From NCBI RefSeq assembly GCF_021129305.1, contig NZ_JAJOMB010000002.1:372001-436000 (forward strand): 64,000 nt of DNA. The letters are read 5' to 3'. Each line of letters begins with the position of its first letter. Position 1 is the first letter of the stretch. Made by a program: the position numbers and the translations under genes. This stretch comes from Kineosporia babensis (GTDB taxonomy: Bacteria; Actinomycetota; Actinomycetes; Actinomycetales; Kineosporiaceae). The notes under the pieces were generated by a model. The model saw only the letters and a program-made list of their open reading frames with translations, was not told the origin of the DNA and made no database searches. Below, piece by piece: positions 43,343-53,093 of the stretch.

Positions 43343-46300
43343 ATGGCGATCCCGAGCACCGAGGCCAAGACCTTCCTGGAAGTTGTCTCCGGAGTGCCCT
43401 ATCCGTCGGTCAGCGAGCAGAAGGTCCGGGCGGCTGCCGAGTCGATGCTGACCCATGCCCGGATGGTCGGAGCGCTCGCACCACAGGTGGAAATGCTGCT
43501 CCGCTCGCTCCTGGGCGACCTGAACGGCCAGACCGCGCGGGCCTTCTACCGGCGGGCGGCACCGTTCGCCCTGACCGAACCGAAACTGCTGCACAAGGCC
43601 GCCGCGGTGATGCGCGACTCGGGGCGGTACCTGAACGAGATGGCCCTGGAGATCGACTATCTCAAGCGCCTGATGCGCTGGATGATGATCTTCCTGGTGC
43701 TGCAGATGGCGATAGCCTTCGTCGAGATGCTCTACAACCCGCCCGGGGCCGCGGCCCGGATCGCGGCCGCCCAGGCGATGGCCCGAGTGGCCGTGGTCCG
43801 GGCCGCCGCGCTGGCCGGGGCGAAGGTCGCCGGGGCGGTGTTCATCTATGAGGTGGGTTCCGGTCTACTGGCCCAGATCGAGCAGCTGGGCCTGGGGCTG
43901 CGCCCGGAGATCAGCGGGGCGAAGCTGCGTGACTCGGCGCTGAACGCGACGGTCGGGCTGCTCGTGCTCGCAGCGGCGATCCCGGGGGCCGGTGCGCTGT
44001 TCGGGGCCGTGGGTGGGTTGCTGAAGAATGCCGGCCTCAATGTCGGGAAGGACTCGTTCAGCTTTCTCTCCCAGCATCTGCAGGAGCTGCCGTTCGGGAT
44101 CGGTACCGAGGTGCTGGCCGAGTTGATGGCCAACGGGATCCTCTACGACTCGTGGTCGGTGAGCTGGACGGCGGTTACTTCGGCGGTGTTCGACACCGGG
44201 GCGGACATGGCCGGGGGAGCGGGCGGGCTGGGAGCACTGGCGCTGCTGAACAAGCAGTCCGGGCTGAACCGGCCCTCGTGGCTGGTCGGCGGGTCGCAGA
44301 AGGGTTCGATTGTCAGCAGCCCGGAGGCGGACGCTTCTCTTTCGTCGGCGCAGCCCGAAGAGCTGCCTGAGGCAGTGGTTGCTGGTTCGGTGGACCAGGG
44401 CCGGACAGATGCGGCCTCGCAGGTGGCGGTACCAGCGCTGAAGGTGGCGGAGGAAGGACCGGATCGGCCGCTGCCCGCAGATCTGAAGGACGATGACAGG
44501 AGTCCTCGACCGAGCGGTGCCTTGCTCGAGCCGGTGACTGGTGCCGACGAATCCCGTGCAGATAAACCACGCGAACCCGTTGTGGCGCCAAAGGCTTCGA
44601 TGACCCTGCGATCGGTGCGCAAGGATCTGAAGGAACTGGCGCAGATTCCTCCGATGCGTGATGCCTATCGTGATCCGTTACGCCGAAGATGGTCGGCCGG
44701 TCTCGCCGATCGGGCCGACACCATCCTGAACGATCTGCCCAGAGCCCGGTCCGGGGAACTTCGCCTGATCGCCACCAGAGTGGTCGGTCTGGTCAGCGGT
44801 TACCATCAGGCGCTCAGCATCTCGAACGATGCGACCGCCGGCCGGTTACGCCGCGAACTCGTTCCTGCGGCTGCTGCTCTGCTTTCTCAAGCGCCGGAGG
44901 TGACGCGAACTCAGGTACGTCAGGTGGAGCGGCTCATGCTGGACACCGTGAATGTGCTGGGACTGCACCGCAATGGGCTACGTGGTGGAAACCCGGGCGA
45001 CTCGTCAGTGTCCGGAATATTCACTTCTCCATCGGAAAGAACTGTAGCAGAGCCGAATCCTTCACCGGAAGTGCTGCGATCCGGTGAAAATACTGGGGCG
45101 CAGTCGTTCACCGAAGCCGGTGTGAGCGCAAGCCCTCTTTCAGGGCCGGCCGAACCGGCGCCGCCAGTGGTGACTGCTGCCCTGCGTGAGCCCGGAGCGG
45201 CACCGGATCTGGCTCTGCCGCGACGGCCGGATCCGGTGGTGCTACGTGGCTCTGATCCGCAACCGTCCGACGATGTCGCCCGGACCCGGGTGGTTGGTGA
45301 AGCGCAGACCGGGTTGCGCGAGCCTGATCGCGCGTATCTGCCGGGCCGGGCTCCGGCTGCGCCGCGTGATTCAGCGCTGGCCCCGCAAAAGGAGCGTGAA
45401 CTCCTGGCACTGAGCGATTCTGATCCCGCGCCGACACAGCGCACCGAGCCGACCGTGATCCCGGAACCTGATCCGGTACTCGTCCCGGAGCCGGTGGTTC
45501 CCCAGGTGAACATCGTCCCGCCTCAGGAGCCGGCCACACCCCAACTTTCCACCGCGATCAGCGAGTTCGGATCCGATCGAAGCGGTTCCCGCGGGATGAT
45601 CCACATCCGTCCCGTACCGCAGGCTCTCACCGATCGGATTCGCGACGAGCTCGTCACCCGGGTGAGCGCGGATCCGGCCTACGCCGACCGGATGCGGGAG
45701 GTCTTCACCCCCCGTCTGCTGAGCGCGGCCTGGGACCAGCTGCTCTCACGTTCCGGGTTCGTGGTTCCGGTGCATCGCGGCGACGAGACGTACCCGGTCT
45801 CGCTCCGGCTACGGCTCTGGGACGCCCGGCGGATCGGGCCCGGACTGGAGGAGATGCCCGACGGTCCGCCGGTCACCGTGCAACGCTGGGCTTTCGGCAT
45901 GCCTGAGCTGGGTTCCGTGAGCACCAGCTCGGATCTGCGCACGCTCGGCTACTCGCACACCCACTTGTGGGACGTGAATCAGGCGCCGCTGGATCGGGTG
46001 GGGCTGACCGGGCGGGGTCTGTGGACGCTGAACCAGACCGATCGCACACTCACCACGGCGACCAGCGTGCAGGCGTACACCATTCTTCGGAGCCGGGAGC
46101 GTTCCTGGTTGCACGATTTCGCCATGGAGTGGCAGTTCCACCTGATGGACGGGATCGCCGACGCCGCCTCGGGCCGGCTTCGTGGGGACGAGGGCTGGAC
46201 CACGATCACCGAGAACGTCGTTCCCACCCCACGGCTGCAGGCCTGGTTCCCCAAGCACCTCACCGAACCGGCCGCTGCAGCCCAGCCGGTGTTGCCGACT

Positions 46301-49300
46301 CGAGCCCTGCTGGAGCAGACGCCGCTGCTCGGTGCTGAAAGTTTTCCTCGCAGCGATGACATTCTGGCCGATGTAACCGCCGGTTTCGCCGACCACACTG
46401 CGCGCTTGTCGGCCAGCTCCTGGGACGACTTGCGCAGTTTCCTTTCCGAGGGCGAGCTTCGGGCCAACTTTCCGCTGATGCTGTGGGGTGACACCATTGC
46501 TTCGCCACTGCTGTACGACCGTTCGGGCAATGTGCTCGGATACCTGCGGCTGAGCGCGGAACTGGCCGACGATCTGACCTCGTCCGGCCCGCCGTTGCAG
46601 AACGGTGTGCTGGAGTCGTACGTGCTCCGGTCGATGCGTGGTCAGACCTCGGTGACCACCACTAACGCTTCTGGTCTGGGGCTGGATCTCTCATTCCGCT
46701 TGTCCGGCAGCGATTCCGGAAGAGTGGGCGTTGGCGGCGGTATGCAGTACCGCTTTGCGCACACGCTGAATTCCGGCGGTACGGCTCGGGTGGTGAGGTC
46801 TTTGCGCACGGCCGGAGTGCTGCCGCGAGTGTCCGGGCAGTTCCAGCTGAGGGCTGAACTGGTGCCTGCGGCCGGTTCCGCGCTACGGCCTCAGGCCGGA
46901 ACCGTTCTTGCCGACCCAGCCACCCGCTATCCGGTGGTTCTCCAGGTGCCGCAGGCCGACGTCATCAATGCAGTTGTGCAGGAGAACCGCCACTTGCCGG
47001 CCGAGTTGCTGCATCTGCGCGTCCTTGGTCTGTCCACCACCGCAACCGCAGTCACCGGTGCCGACCCGTTGATGAACCAATTGGAGACGTTTCTGCGCAA
47101 GGAGGGCTTCCTTCCCGCCGAGGCGGTGTCCAGCTGGAGTTCCTGGTTCACCGCGGTCACCGACAATGCCCTCTTCCGGGCAGTGGAAGGGCCGGACCCG
47201 GCGTCCGAGGCTCTGCTCAAGAATCAGCAGAAACTGGATCTGCTGCGTTCCCGTAGCGGGCTGCGGACCGGCTTGGACGACGCGATCGACGGTGGCTCGC
47301 TGACGGTCTTCGAGCTTCCGGGAAAGACCGGCGTGCATCGGATCTCGGCCAACCTCCGGATCGACCGCCGTTATCTTCCGGGCGGTGACGAGGTGGGCGT
47401 GCGCCAGGTCACCAGGCTGCCGAAGGCCCAGACCCTGAACTTCATCGGATCGACGATGCCGGGGGAGGAGCAGTCATCGCTCACCCCGTTCGCCTGGAAC
47501 GCTCAGGTGACCGGAGCCGCAGACGTGGGCGCCGACATCGGAGGTCAGTACACCCACACTGGTTCCACCTCGCACAATGTCGGCGCGGGAGTGGGCACCG
47601 GGCATGAGTACTACATGCTGAGCCCGGTGTCGCAGGGCAGCGAGCTCTTCGCGATCCCGGTCCGGTATCGCCTCGAAGTTTCTTACTCCTACGGCAGTGC
47701 ACCGCAATTCGCGCCGAGGGACGGTGAAGTGATGCTGGCGGTACCCACCTACCGCACACTGGGCGAGCCTTCGACCGCAGCCCGGCCGGTGACTGCGATA
47801 CCGCGCGAGGTGAGTGTCGTGGACCGAACCGCTCTGCGCAACCGTTCTGGAGTGCTGCCGGAAACCGCTCTGGTGGAATGGGTCGAGGGGAGTGGGCCGC
47901 TGCAGAACCTGATCCGGCAAGCTCTTGGCGGAGCGGTCCTGGACGGACGCTCGACCAGCGATTCGGCGGGCCGGATCTCCAGTTCACCGATCGTCCGGCT
48001 GGCGGGGCAGTCCTTGGTCGGCGAAGGACTGCGAGCGCCGGAGTCCGGTGCGAACTCGATGCTGCAGAGCACCTTCTCGGTCGAGCATCTGCAGGCGAAT
48101 CCGCTGCGGATCTTTCGCGACAGCTACGTCGTCGAAGGCATTGTCACCTCGGGCCTGCTGGCTGGACAGGACGTGACTGTCGAGGTTCAGGGCTACCTTT
48201 CGGATCTGCAGGCCCTTGCCCCGGCACCGCCGCTGGACGCCGAGCGCTGGCTGCAGTCCACCACGGCCAACAGTCTGGGCACGACCTCCGCGCAGGCCGG
48301 CCGTGTGGGCATCACCGGCGCCCGGTCCGGGCAGTCCTTCCGCCCGGGTGGTCAGTACCTGTACGGACGCGGGCGATCGCACAGCGAGCTGACCAACGAC
48401 AACACCAGCGTCATGCGGGTGACGGTGGAGGACACGGTGCACAGCCATCGGTTCTCGGCCCGGGCCGTGTACGTGGTCACGGTGCGCAGCGGGGTGCGTA
48501 ACGTCGGGCTCAACACGGTTTCCGACGCGGGCCAGGTGGAGGTGGTCCGGGCGGTCGAACTGCCCGAGGGCGTGCAGTTTCACCTGGTGGACAACGATCT
48601 GCACAACTACCCGAACCTGGCCGAGCTGGTTCGGCGGCGGGACCAGGGTGTGGAAGGTGCCCGGGCGCTGCCGGAGGCCAGGCCGCGTGAACTTCGGCTG
48701 CCAGCATGGTATTCCGGCAGTAACGGGCAGATCGGCTACGGAGCGGTCACCGGGGTTGAGCTCGTAGCCGGCCGAGGTGGCCTGGAGAACCAGATCCGGA
48801 CCATGCTGGAGCACCATGCGCCCGGTATCACCACGCCGGGATCCAGCACCTACCTGCCCGGCGTGCTCTCCAGGGTCAACGAGTACACCAGCTCGCTGGG
48901 CCTGCGCACCCTGGTCAATCTCGGGCCGGAAGGGCAGGCGCAGGTACGGGCCGTGTTCCGTTCCTGGTTCGGCCCACAGATCGTCACCGTCGGGCTGAGT
49001 GCCCGGCCCGCCGACCCGGGCTCGCTGGCCGATGTGCGCGGCCGGGCGCTGGCCACCGGTGGTCTGGACAATGTGCTCTCGCACATCAGCGCCCGGGGTA
49101 CCGGACTGGCAGCAGGTGACCAGCCGGGCCGGACCCGGATCACCGACACCACGAGCCGGACTCACCAGCTCAACTTCCGGCCCACCGGAGCGAGTTCCAG
49201 CCAGACGTTCACCCCGGTCGCGGCCGGCGAGATGCGCTCCGGCGCGGCCCGCACTCAGGTCTCCACCCGGGAAGTGCGTTCCTGGCAGCGCAGCTTCGGT

Positions 49301-52210
49301 AGCACCGGCGAGTTCCAGGTGCCTTACCACTACGACGTCACCGTGCAGGTGGACCGGCTCTGGCAGGCCGCCTTCTCGGTGGTGCTCCAGGGCGCGGCCA
49401 GCCTGATCAGCCAGGGCCTCGGCCTGCTCGTGGTGCCGTACCTGCGGATCGCCGTGGGCCTGATGCAACGAGCCTTCGCAACCCCGTCAACCCAGCCCTC
49501 GGTTCCCGCACCCCGGCCCGCAGCGGACGTCGGCCTGTCCCGAGCCCGGCTGAGCGCCGACGTCACCCTCCGATTCCACAACCGAGAGGCCGCCCGGCAA
49601 CCGGACGAGACCAGCGGCCCCCTGCTCGAAGCCCCGCTCCTGCTGGACCGCGACCCGCTGCCCCGGCCGGACGCCGAGACCAATGGTGACGCCGTGATCG
49701 AGATCGACGCCTGGCCCCGCCTGCTGCAAGGAGCGGCCTGGCTGCCTCAGCGCCCGGTACAGATCTACGACCTGTCCGGGGTTCAGGAGCTTCGGCAGGC
49801 CCTGGAGCAGGCTGATCCGAACTGGGCCCGGCGCCTCACCCCGCAGACGGCGTCCTCGGCTGAAGGCATGTTCGCCCGGCTCAACCAGTTCGTCCAGACC
49901 GGCGAACTTACTCTGGTCAGCCGCGCCGGTACGTCGGCCTTCCTTTCCCGGCCGGGCGCCGACGTGCAGATCGAGATGACGCTCTATGCACCCCGCAGCG
50001 AGCGCAGCAGCCGGGACATCGCCATCGACCACATCGAGGTCTCCAACGACTCGGTGACCAACGCCACCAGTGGATCGATCACCCGCAGCCTCACCCTCGG
50101 GCAGAGCTACGACGGGGAGCCGCTGGACCGTTCCGGGCCGATCGCCCCGCTCTGGGGAGACGGAGCGGGAGCAGGGGACACGAGCACCCGGGCCACGCAG
50201 CGCCGCGAGCTTCTGCGTTTCGGGACGGTCATGGAGAACGCCGCCGGGACCGGGCTCATGGGGCACCGGGTGCGGGCGGCGGCGTTGTTGCGGGTTGTGG
50301 GGCCGAACGGCACCCGGTGGGTGCTCACGGACATCCTGCTGCGCAGCACCGAAGCGCCGCCCGAGCCAATAACACCAGCGCCCCCGGAGTCCACGACGCC
50401 AGCGCTCCCGGAGTCCAAGACCCCGGCGCTCCTGCAGCCAACGACACCGAGGCCTCCAAGTCCCGCGACCCCGAGTCCCGCGACCCCGAGTCCCGCGACC
50501 CCGAGTCCCGCGACCCCGAGTCCCGCGACCTCGAGTCCCGCGACCTCGAGTCCAGCGACCCCGAGCCCCGTGCCCTCGAACCTTGTGCCACTGGAGCCCG
50601 TGACCCCGAAGCCGGCTGACCCGGAGCAGGTTGTCGCCGAGGAATCGACTGAACCGACCGGAGTCCGAGCCCTCGCCCAGCCCAACAACCTCGGCGAGAG
50701 CAGGGACTCTCGCGGGATCTTCGAGCCGGAGCCCGAACCGCCGATCTCTTCTCTCGACGCTCTGACCACCGTCACACCAGACAATCCAGAAGCCGGCATC
50801 CTCGAGCCCGCCGAGCCGGCCCACAGCATTTTCACGAGTCTGGCTGAGCGGCTGAACCACTCCGAACCGCTGCCTCCACGACCGCTCCTCACCCTGCCAC
50901 CGGGTCTTTCCGCCGCCGAGAGTCTCACCCTCGGCCAGGGGTCCGCCTACCGTCTGGAGGGGTTCACCTCAGCCAGAGCTACCGACCTGCTCGACAGCCT
51001 TGTCGCCGGCCTTTCTCCCGATCTGCGGAAAACCTTGTTCCCGGAAAGCAAACAGCAAGCCTGGGCCCAGAACCGCCAGCGAGTCCAGGCTGCTCTGACG
51101 GATCCGGAACGGCACGGCGCCGCTCTCCTGGACGGCGTCCCGACGGATGTTTTCCCGGAGCACCGACGTTCTCAGCAGCGCACCGGACGCGTCACCCTGC
51201 GCTTCGATCCCCTTTCCGAGGAGCCACAACTTTCCGGGGCGGTGGTATCCGTAAATGGCGCTTTCGTGCTGGAACTGGAGACGTTGGTGAAGGGAGAGCG
51301 TCGTCAGTTCACCGTGGTTGCCGATCGGGTGACGATGAAACGTCAGGTCGACGATCAGAATTGGCTTCATGGGTACCGGGCTCCCGGGCGGGTCACGGTC
51401 GAGTCCCGGCTGCGGCGCAGCCCGGGCAAACTGATCAAGGATCGGCCGGCCGAGCCCGTGGTGGTCGAAAATCCGCCACGGCGTAGTCCGGGAAAGCTGA
51501 TCAAGCGCATTCCGCCGGAGTTCGGTGGTCCGCCAGCGGTGCCGGGCGCCGAGGATGCGGCGGTGGCCGAGCGGCCGGTGAGACGCAGTCCCGGCAAGCT
51601 GATCAAACGGATCCCGCCGGAGTTCGGTGGTCCGCCGGTGTCGGAAGGCGAGCCGTCGCCTCGGCGTAGTCCGGGGAAGCTGATCAAGCCTGTTCCGGTG
51701 GAGTTCGGTGGCTCGACCGCGCTGAAAAAATCACCCGGGAAACAGAATTCAGACGAAGCGTTCTGGCCGCATCGGTCGGCCACGCTGGAACAGCCGGCTG
51801 GCGTTGCCGAACTGCGGGATGCGTTGCGCGCGGCGTCCTCCTCGCTGCCCGGTCGGAGCCCCGCCGAACGGTTCGCGGCCGACCTCCGGATCTCAGATCT
51901 GACCGCGAGCGCCGTTCTTCCCGGGCTGATCCGCGCGAGCGTGGAGCGGCCGGTCGATCTCCTGGACGGAGTCAGCCTGGAAACCGTTCTGGTGAAGTCA
52001 AAGGGCAACGACCGGGATCACAGCGAACACGTGGTCTACGACATCCGTTACCTCGTGCGCACACCCATGGGCTCGATCCAGGTGAGTGTCCCGGCCGGAG
52101 CCCGTTTCCGCGTTCCGCCCGGGACAGCCCTGCAATCCATTGGTTTCGAGCGGGGCGGGAGGCCAGTACTTCTCACCAGAGCAGATCCAGGTACCACCGC
52201 CAGGCAGTAG
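43343..52210 (+). CDS. Giant multi-module protein with helical T7SS-cargo-like N-terminus
   Basis: 2,955 residues, complete, AGGAAG 7-10 bases before ATG. Residues 1-300 are helical with hydrophobic stretches (WMMIFLVLQMAIAFVEMLY) and resemble the WXG100-like N-terminal domain of large actinobacterial toxins such as CpnT. About 300-735 is a Pro-rich linker with a helical block at 415-550. From about 750 to 2,330 come repeated beta modules (for example 1101-1146, 1391-1426, 1648-1683, 1931-1960) joined by helical segments like SGVQELRQALEQA, the same kind as in the giant gene at the left edge. A Thr-Pro/SPATP linker (2,335-2,420) precedes a C-terminal alpha/beta part with four RRSPGKLIK motifs. 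No toxin domain is recognised. It is followed by the YbaB-lid gene after 23 bases. Type VII export is inferred. Confidence 0.8.
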   Translation: MAIPSTEAKTFLEVVSGVPYPSVSEQKVRAAAESMLTHARMVGALAPQVEMLLRSLLGDLNGQTARAFYRRAAPFALTEPKLLHKAAAVMRDSGRYLNEMALEIDYLKRLMRWMMIFLVLQMAIAFVEMLYNPPGAAARIAAAQAMARVAVVRAAALAGAKVAGAVFIYEVGSGLLAQIEQLGLGLRPEISGAKLRDSALNATVGLLVLAAAIPGAGALFGAVGGLLKNAGLNVGKDSFSFLSQHLQELPFGIGTEVLAELMANGILYDSWSVSWTAVTSAVFDTGADMAGGAGGLGALALLNKQSGLNRPSWLVGGSQKGSIVSSPEADASLSSAQPEELPEAVVAGSVDQGRTDAASQVAVPALKVAEEGPDRPLPADLKDDDRSPRPSGALLEPVTGADESRADKPREPVVAPKASMTLRSVRKDLKELAQIPPMRDAYRDPLRRRWSAGLADRADTILNDLPRARSGELRLIATRVVGLVSGYHQALSISNDATAGRLRRELVPAAAALLSQAPEVTRTQVRQVERLMLDTVNVLGLHRNGLRGGNPGDSSVSGIFTSPSERTVAEPNPSPEVLRSGENTGAQSFTEAGVSASPLSGPAEPAPPVVTAALREPGAAPDLALPRRPDPVVLRGSDPQPSDDVARTRVVGEAQTGLREPDRAYLPGRAPAAPRDSALAPQKERELLALSDSDPAPTQRTEPTVIPEPDPVLVPEPVVPQVNIVPPQEPATPQLSTAISEFGSDRSGSRGMIHIRPVPQALTDRIRDELVTRVSADPAYADRMREVFTPRLLSAAWDQLLSRSGFVVPVHRGDETYPVSLRLRLWDARRIGPGLEEMPDGPPVTVQRWAFGMPELGSVSTSSDLRTLGYSHTHLWDVNQAPLDRVGLTGRGLWTLNQTDRTLTTATSVQAYTILRSRERSWLHDFAMEWQFHLMDGIADAASGRLRGDEGWTTITENVVPTPRLQAWFPKHLTEPAAAAQPVLPTRALLEQTPLLGAESFPRSDDILADVTAGFADHTARLSASSWDDLRSFLSEGELRANFPLMLWGDTIASPLLYDRSGNVLGYLRLSAELADDLTSSGPPLQNGVLESYVLRSMRGQTSVTTTNASGLGLDLSFRLSGSDSGRVGVGGGMQYRFAHTLNSGGTARVVRSLRTAGVLPRVSGQFQLRAELVPAAGSALRPQAGTVLADPATRYPVVLQVPQADVINAVVQENRHLPAELLHLRVLGLSTTATAVTGADPLMNQLETFLRKEGFLPAEAVSSWSSWFTAVTDNALFRAVEGPDPASEALLKNQQKLDLLRSRSGLRTGLDDAIDGGSLTVFELPGKTGVHRISANLRIDRRYLPGGDEVGVRQVTRLPKAQTLNFIGSTMPGEEQSSLTPFAWNAQVTGAADVGADIGGQYTHTGSTSHNVGAGVGTGHEYYMLSPVSQGSELFAIPVRYRLEVSYSYGSAPQFAPRDGEVMLAVPTYRTLGEPSTAARPVTAIPREVSVVDRTALRNRSGVLPETALVEWVEGSGPLQNLIRQALGGAVLDGRSTSDSAGRISSSPIVRLAGQSLVGEGLRAPESGANSMLQSTFSVEHLQANPLRIFRDSYVVEGIVTSGLLAGQDVTVEVQGYLSDLQALAPAPPLDAERWLQSTTANSLGTTSAQAGRVGITGARSGQSFRPGGQYLYGRGRSHSELTNDNTSVMRVTVEDTVHSHRFSARAVYVVTVRSGVRNVGLNTVSDAGQVEVVRAVELPEGVQFHLVDNDLHNYPNLAELVRRRDQGVEGARALPEARPRELRLPAWYSGSNGQIGYGAVTGVELVAGRGGLENQIRTMLEHHAPGITTPGSSTYLPGVLSRVNEYTSSLGLRTLVNLGPEGQAQVRAVFRSWFGPQIVTVGLSARPADPGSLADVRGRALATGGLDNVLSHISARGTGLAAGDQPGRTRITDTTSRTHQLNFRPTGASSSQTFTPVAAGEMRSGAARTQVSTREVRSWQRSFGSTGEFQVPYHYDVTVQVDRLWQAAFSVVLQGAASLISQGLGLLVVPYLRIAVGLMQRAFATPSTQPSVPAPRPAADVGLSRARLSADVTLRFHNREAARQPDETSGPLLEAPLLLDRDPLPRPDAETNGDAVIEIDAWPRLLQGAAWLPQRPVQIYDLSGVQELRQALEQADPNWARRLTPQTASSAEGMFARLNQFVQTGELTLVSRAGTSAFLSRPGADVQIEMTLYAPRSERSSRDIAIDHIEVSNDSVTNATSGSITRSLTLGQSYDGEPLDRSGPIAPLWGDGAGAGDTSTRATQRRELLRFGTVMENAAGTGLMGHRVRAAALLRVVGPNGTRWVLTDILLRSTEAPPEPITPAPPESTTPALPESKTPALLQPTTPRPPSPATPSPATPSPATPSPATPSPATSSPATSSPATPSPVPSNLVPLEPVTPKPADPEQVVAEESTEPTGVRALAQPNNLGESRDSRGIFEPEPEPPISSLDALTTVTPDNPEAGILEPAEPAHSIFTSLAERLNHSEPLPPRPLLTLPPGLSAAESLTLGQGSAYRLEGFTSARATDLLDSLVAGLSPDLRKTLFPESKQQAWAQNRQRVQAALTDPERHGAALLDGVPTDVFPEHRRSQQRTGRVTLRFDPLSEEPQLSGAVVSVNGAFVLELETLVKGERRQFTVVADRVTMKRQVDDQNWLHGYRAPGRVTVESRLRRSPGKLIKDRPAEPVVVENPPRRSPGKLIKRIPPEFGGPPAVPGAEDAAVAERPVRRSPGKLIKRIPPEFGGPPVSEGEPSPRRSPGKLIKPVPVEFGGSTALKKSPGKQNSDEAFWPHRSATLEQPAGVAELRDALRAASSSLPGRSPAERFAADLRISDLTASAVLPGLIRASVERPVDLLDGVSLETVLVKSKGNDRDHSEHVVYDIRYLVRTPMGSIQVSVPAGARFRVPPGTALQSIGFERGGRPVLLTRADPGTTARQ
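50459..50580 (+). repeat. 15-bp tandem repeat coding for SPATP units
   Basis: TCCCGCGACCCCGAG repeats in frame from 50461 about seven times, the later copies carrying C-to-T or C-to-A changes and the last degenerate. It encodes a Ser-Pro-Ala-Thr-Pro linker inside the giant protein. Length variation by slippage between strains is likely. Confidence 0.9.
51413..51740 (+). repeat. Four-fold RRSPGKLIK motif region in the giant protein
   Basis: RRSPGKLIK occurs four times (from residue 2691), with a fifth degenerate KKSPGKQN; two copies are followed by RIPPEFGGPP and one by PVPVEFGG. Spacing is 24-40 residues. Codons vary between copies, so the protein motif rather than DNA identity is conserved. 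It could be a docking or nucleic-acid/peptidoglycan-binding linear motif. Confidence 0.85.
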
Positions 52211-52233
52211 CACCACAAGGAGAACGACAGAAC

Positions 52234-52917
52234 ATGAACTCACCACCGGACGATGACGATCTGGCCCAGGCTCTTTCCCAGTTCGTGCGGCAGGGCCGGG
52301 AACTGGCCCTGAGCGCCCAGGAGCTGCAGACGTCCACCATTGATGTGCTTTCACCGGACGGCGTGATCACGCTCACCTGCACGCTGGCCGGAAAGGTGAC
52401 CGGTCTGAGATTCGAAGGTGAGGCACACCGAACTCTTTCCGCGGACGAACTGGCCGACCAGTTGCTCGAAGTGCTGAACCGGGCTCACCGGCAGGCGGCG
52501 CTGGCGGCCGAGCAGACCATGGCCGCATGCGGCGGGACGCCCGACCTGGCTCGGATCCCCGGCTTCGACCAGGCTCTGGCCGACCTCGAAGGGATCTTCG
52601 GCTCCCAGGCCCTTCTCCCGGAAGCCGACTCTGGTGATCGGGCCGGCCGTCCCGTCCTTACGCCGTTCGATCTGGTTGAGGCCGTGCAGGCCCGGGCGCT
52701 TGAGTACGACTACGAACTCACACAGGAGGCCTGCCGGGCGCTGCTGGACTACTGCCAGGGGCGGCCCGTGGGCGAGGATCCTGACGTCGAGCAGCTTCTG
52801 CTGGCAATGATCGGGCGGCAGGCCGCGCGGCTGGCCGCAGCGGAGGAATTTGCGGTGAGTACAGACGATCTGCGGCTGCTGGGCCCGGAGGACATCCCGC
52901 CTGCGCAGGGCCGTTGA
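52234..52917 (+). CDS. YbaB-like N-terminal domain joined to an EccA/CbxX-type lid domain
   Basis: 227 residues, AAGGAG before ATG. Residues ~10-110 resemble YbaB/EbfC-family actinobacterial proteins (VLSPDGVITLTCTLAGKVTG; ADQLLEVLNRAHRQAA). Residues ~150-227 resemble the C-terminal lid of the AAA protein at 8785: YELTQEACRALLDYCQGRP against YEITPDTRSALVGYFDAHP, GRQAARL against ERQAARL, and a shared DL...P-DIPP ending. No P-loop is present, so this is a lid without its ATPase. It directly follows the giant gene. It may act as an adaptor that pairs the giant protein with the AAA ring. The comparison was made by eye. Confidence 0.7.
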   Translation: MNSPPDDDDLAQALSQFVRQGRELALSAQELQTSTIDVLSPDGVITLTCTLAGKVTGLRFEGEAHRTLSADELADQLLEVLNRAHRQAALAAEQTMAACGGTPDLARIPGFDQALADLEGIFGSQALLPEADSGDRAGRPVLTPFDLVEAVQARALEYDYELTQEACRALLDYCQGRPVGEDPDVEQLLLAMIGRQAARLAAAEEFAVSTDDLRLLGPEDIPPAQGR

Positions 52918-52971
52918 TCCCTCCGGGAGGGTAGGGGTTTTCCCACTGGTTCAAGCCTCTGACCTGGCCAT

Positions 52972-52987
52972 TTGCCCCAAGGGGCAA
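52972..52987. promoter_or_regulatory. Candidate operator TTGCCCC-AA-GGGGCAA
   Basis: A 7+2+7 inverted repeat 107 bases before the lectin gene at 53094. The 2-base spacer is too short for a hairpin loop, so a protein-binding site is more likely. The rest of the 176-base gap has only a weak CCCTCC/GGAGGG pairing after the YbaB-lid stop. Confidence 0.35.
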
Positions 52988-53093
52988 TCCATCGAGGTCG
53001 CACGGGCAGCTCTGGGTAGTTGGCCGGTCGCTTTGTGCAGGTTGGAACCCTATTCTGGGCGCGGTCCGGCCGGTCGACGGTTGAGGAGTGCAG

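Noticed and set aside
49100-50150. Classical WXG100 or YxxxD/E secretion signals in the second giant protein
   Set aside because: No clear WxG turn or C-terminal YxxxD/E was found; the type VII assignment rests on the helical N-terminus and neighbours only.
50459-50580. Tandem repeats considered as a CRISPR-like array
   Set aside because: The units are contiguous, 15 bp, without spacers, and lie in frame within a coding sequence.
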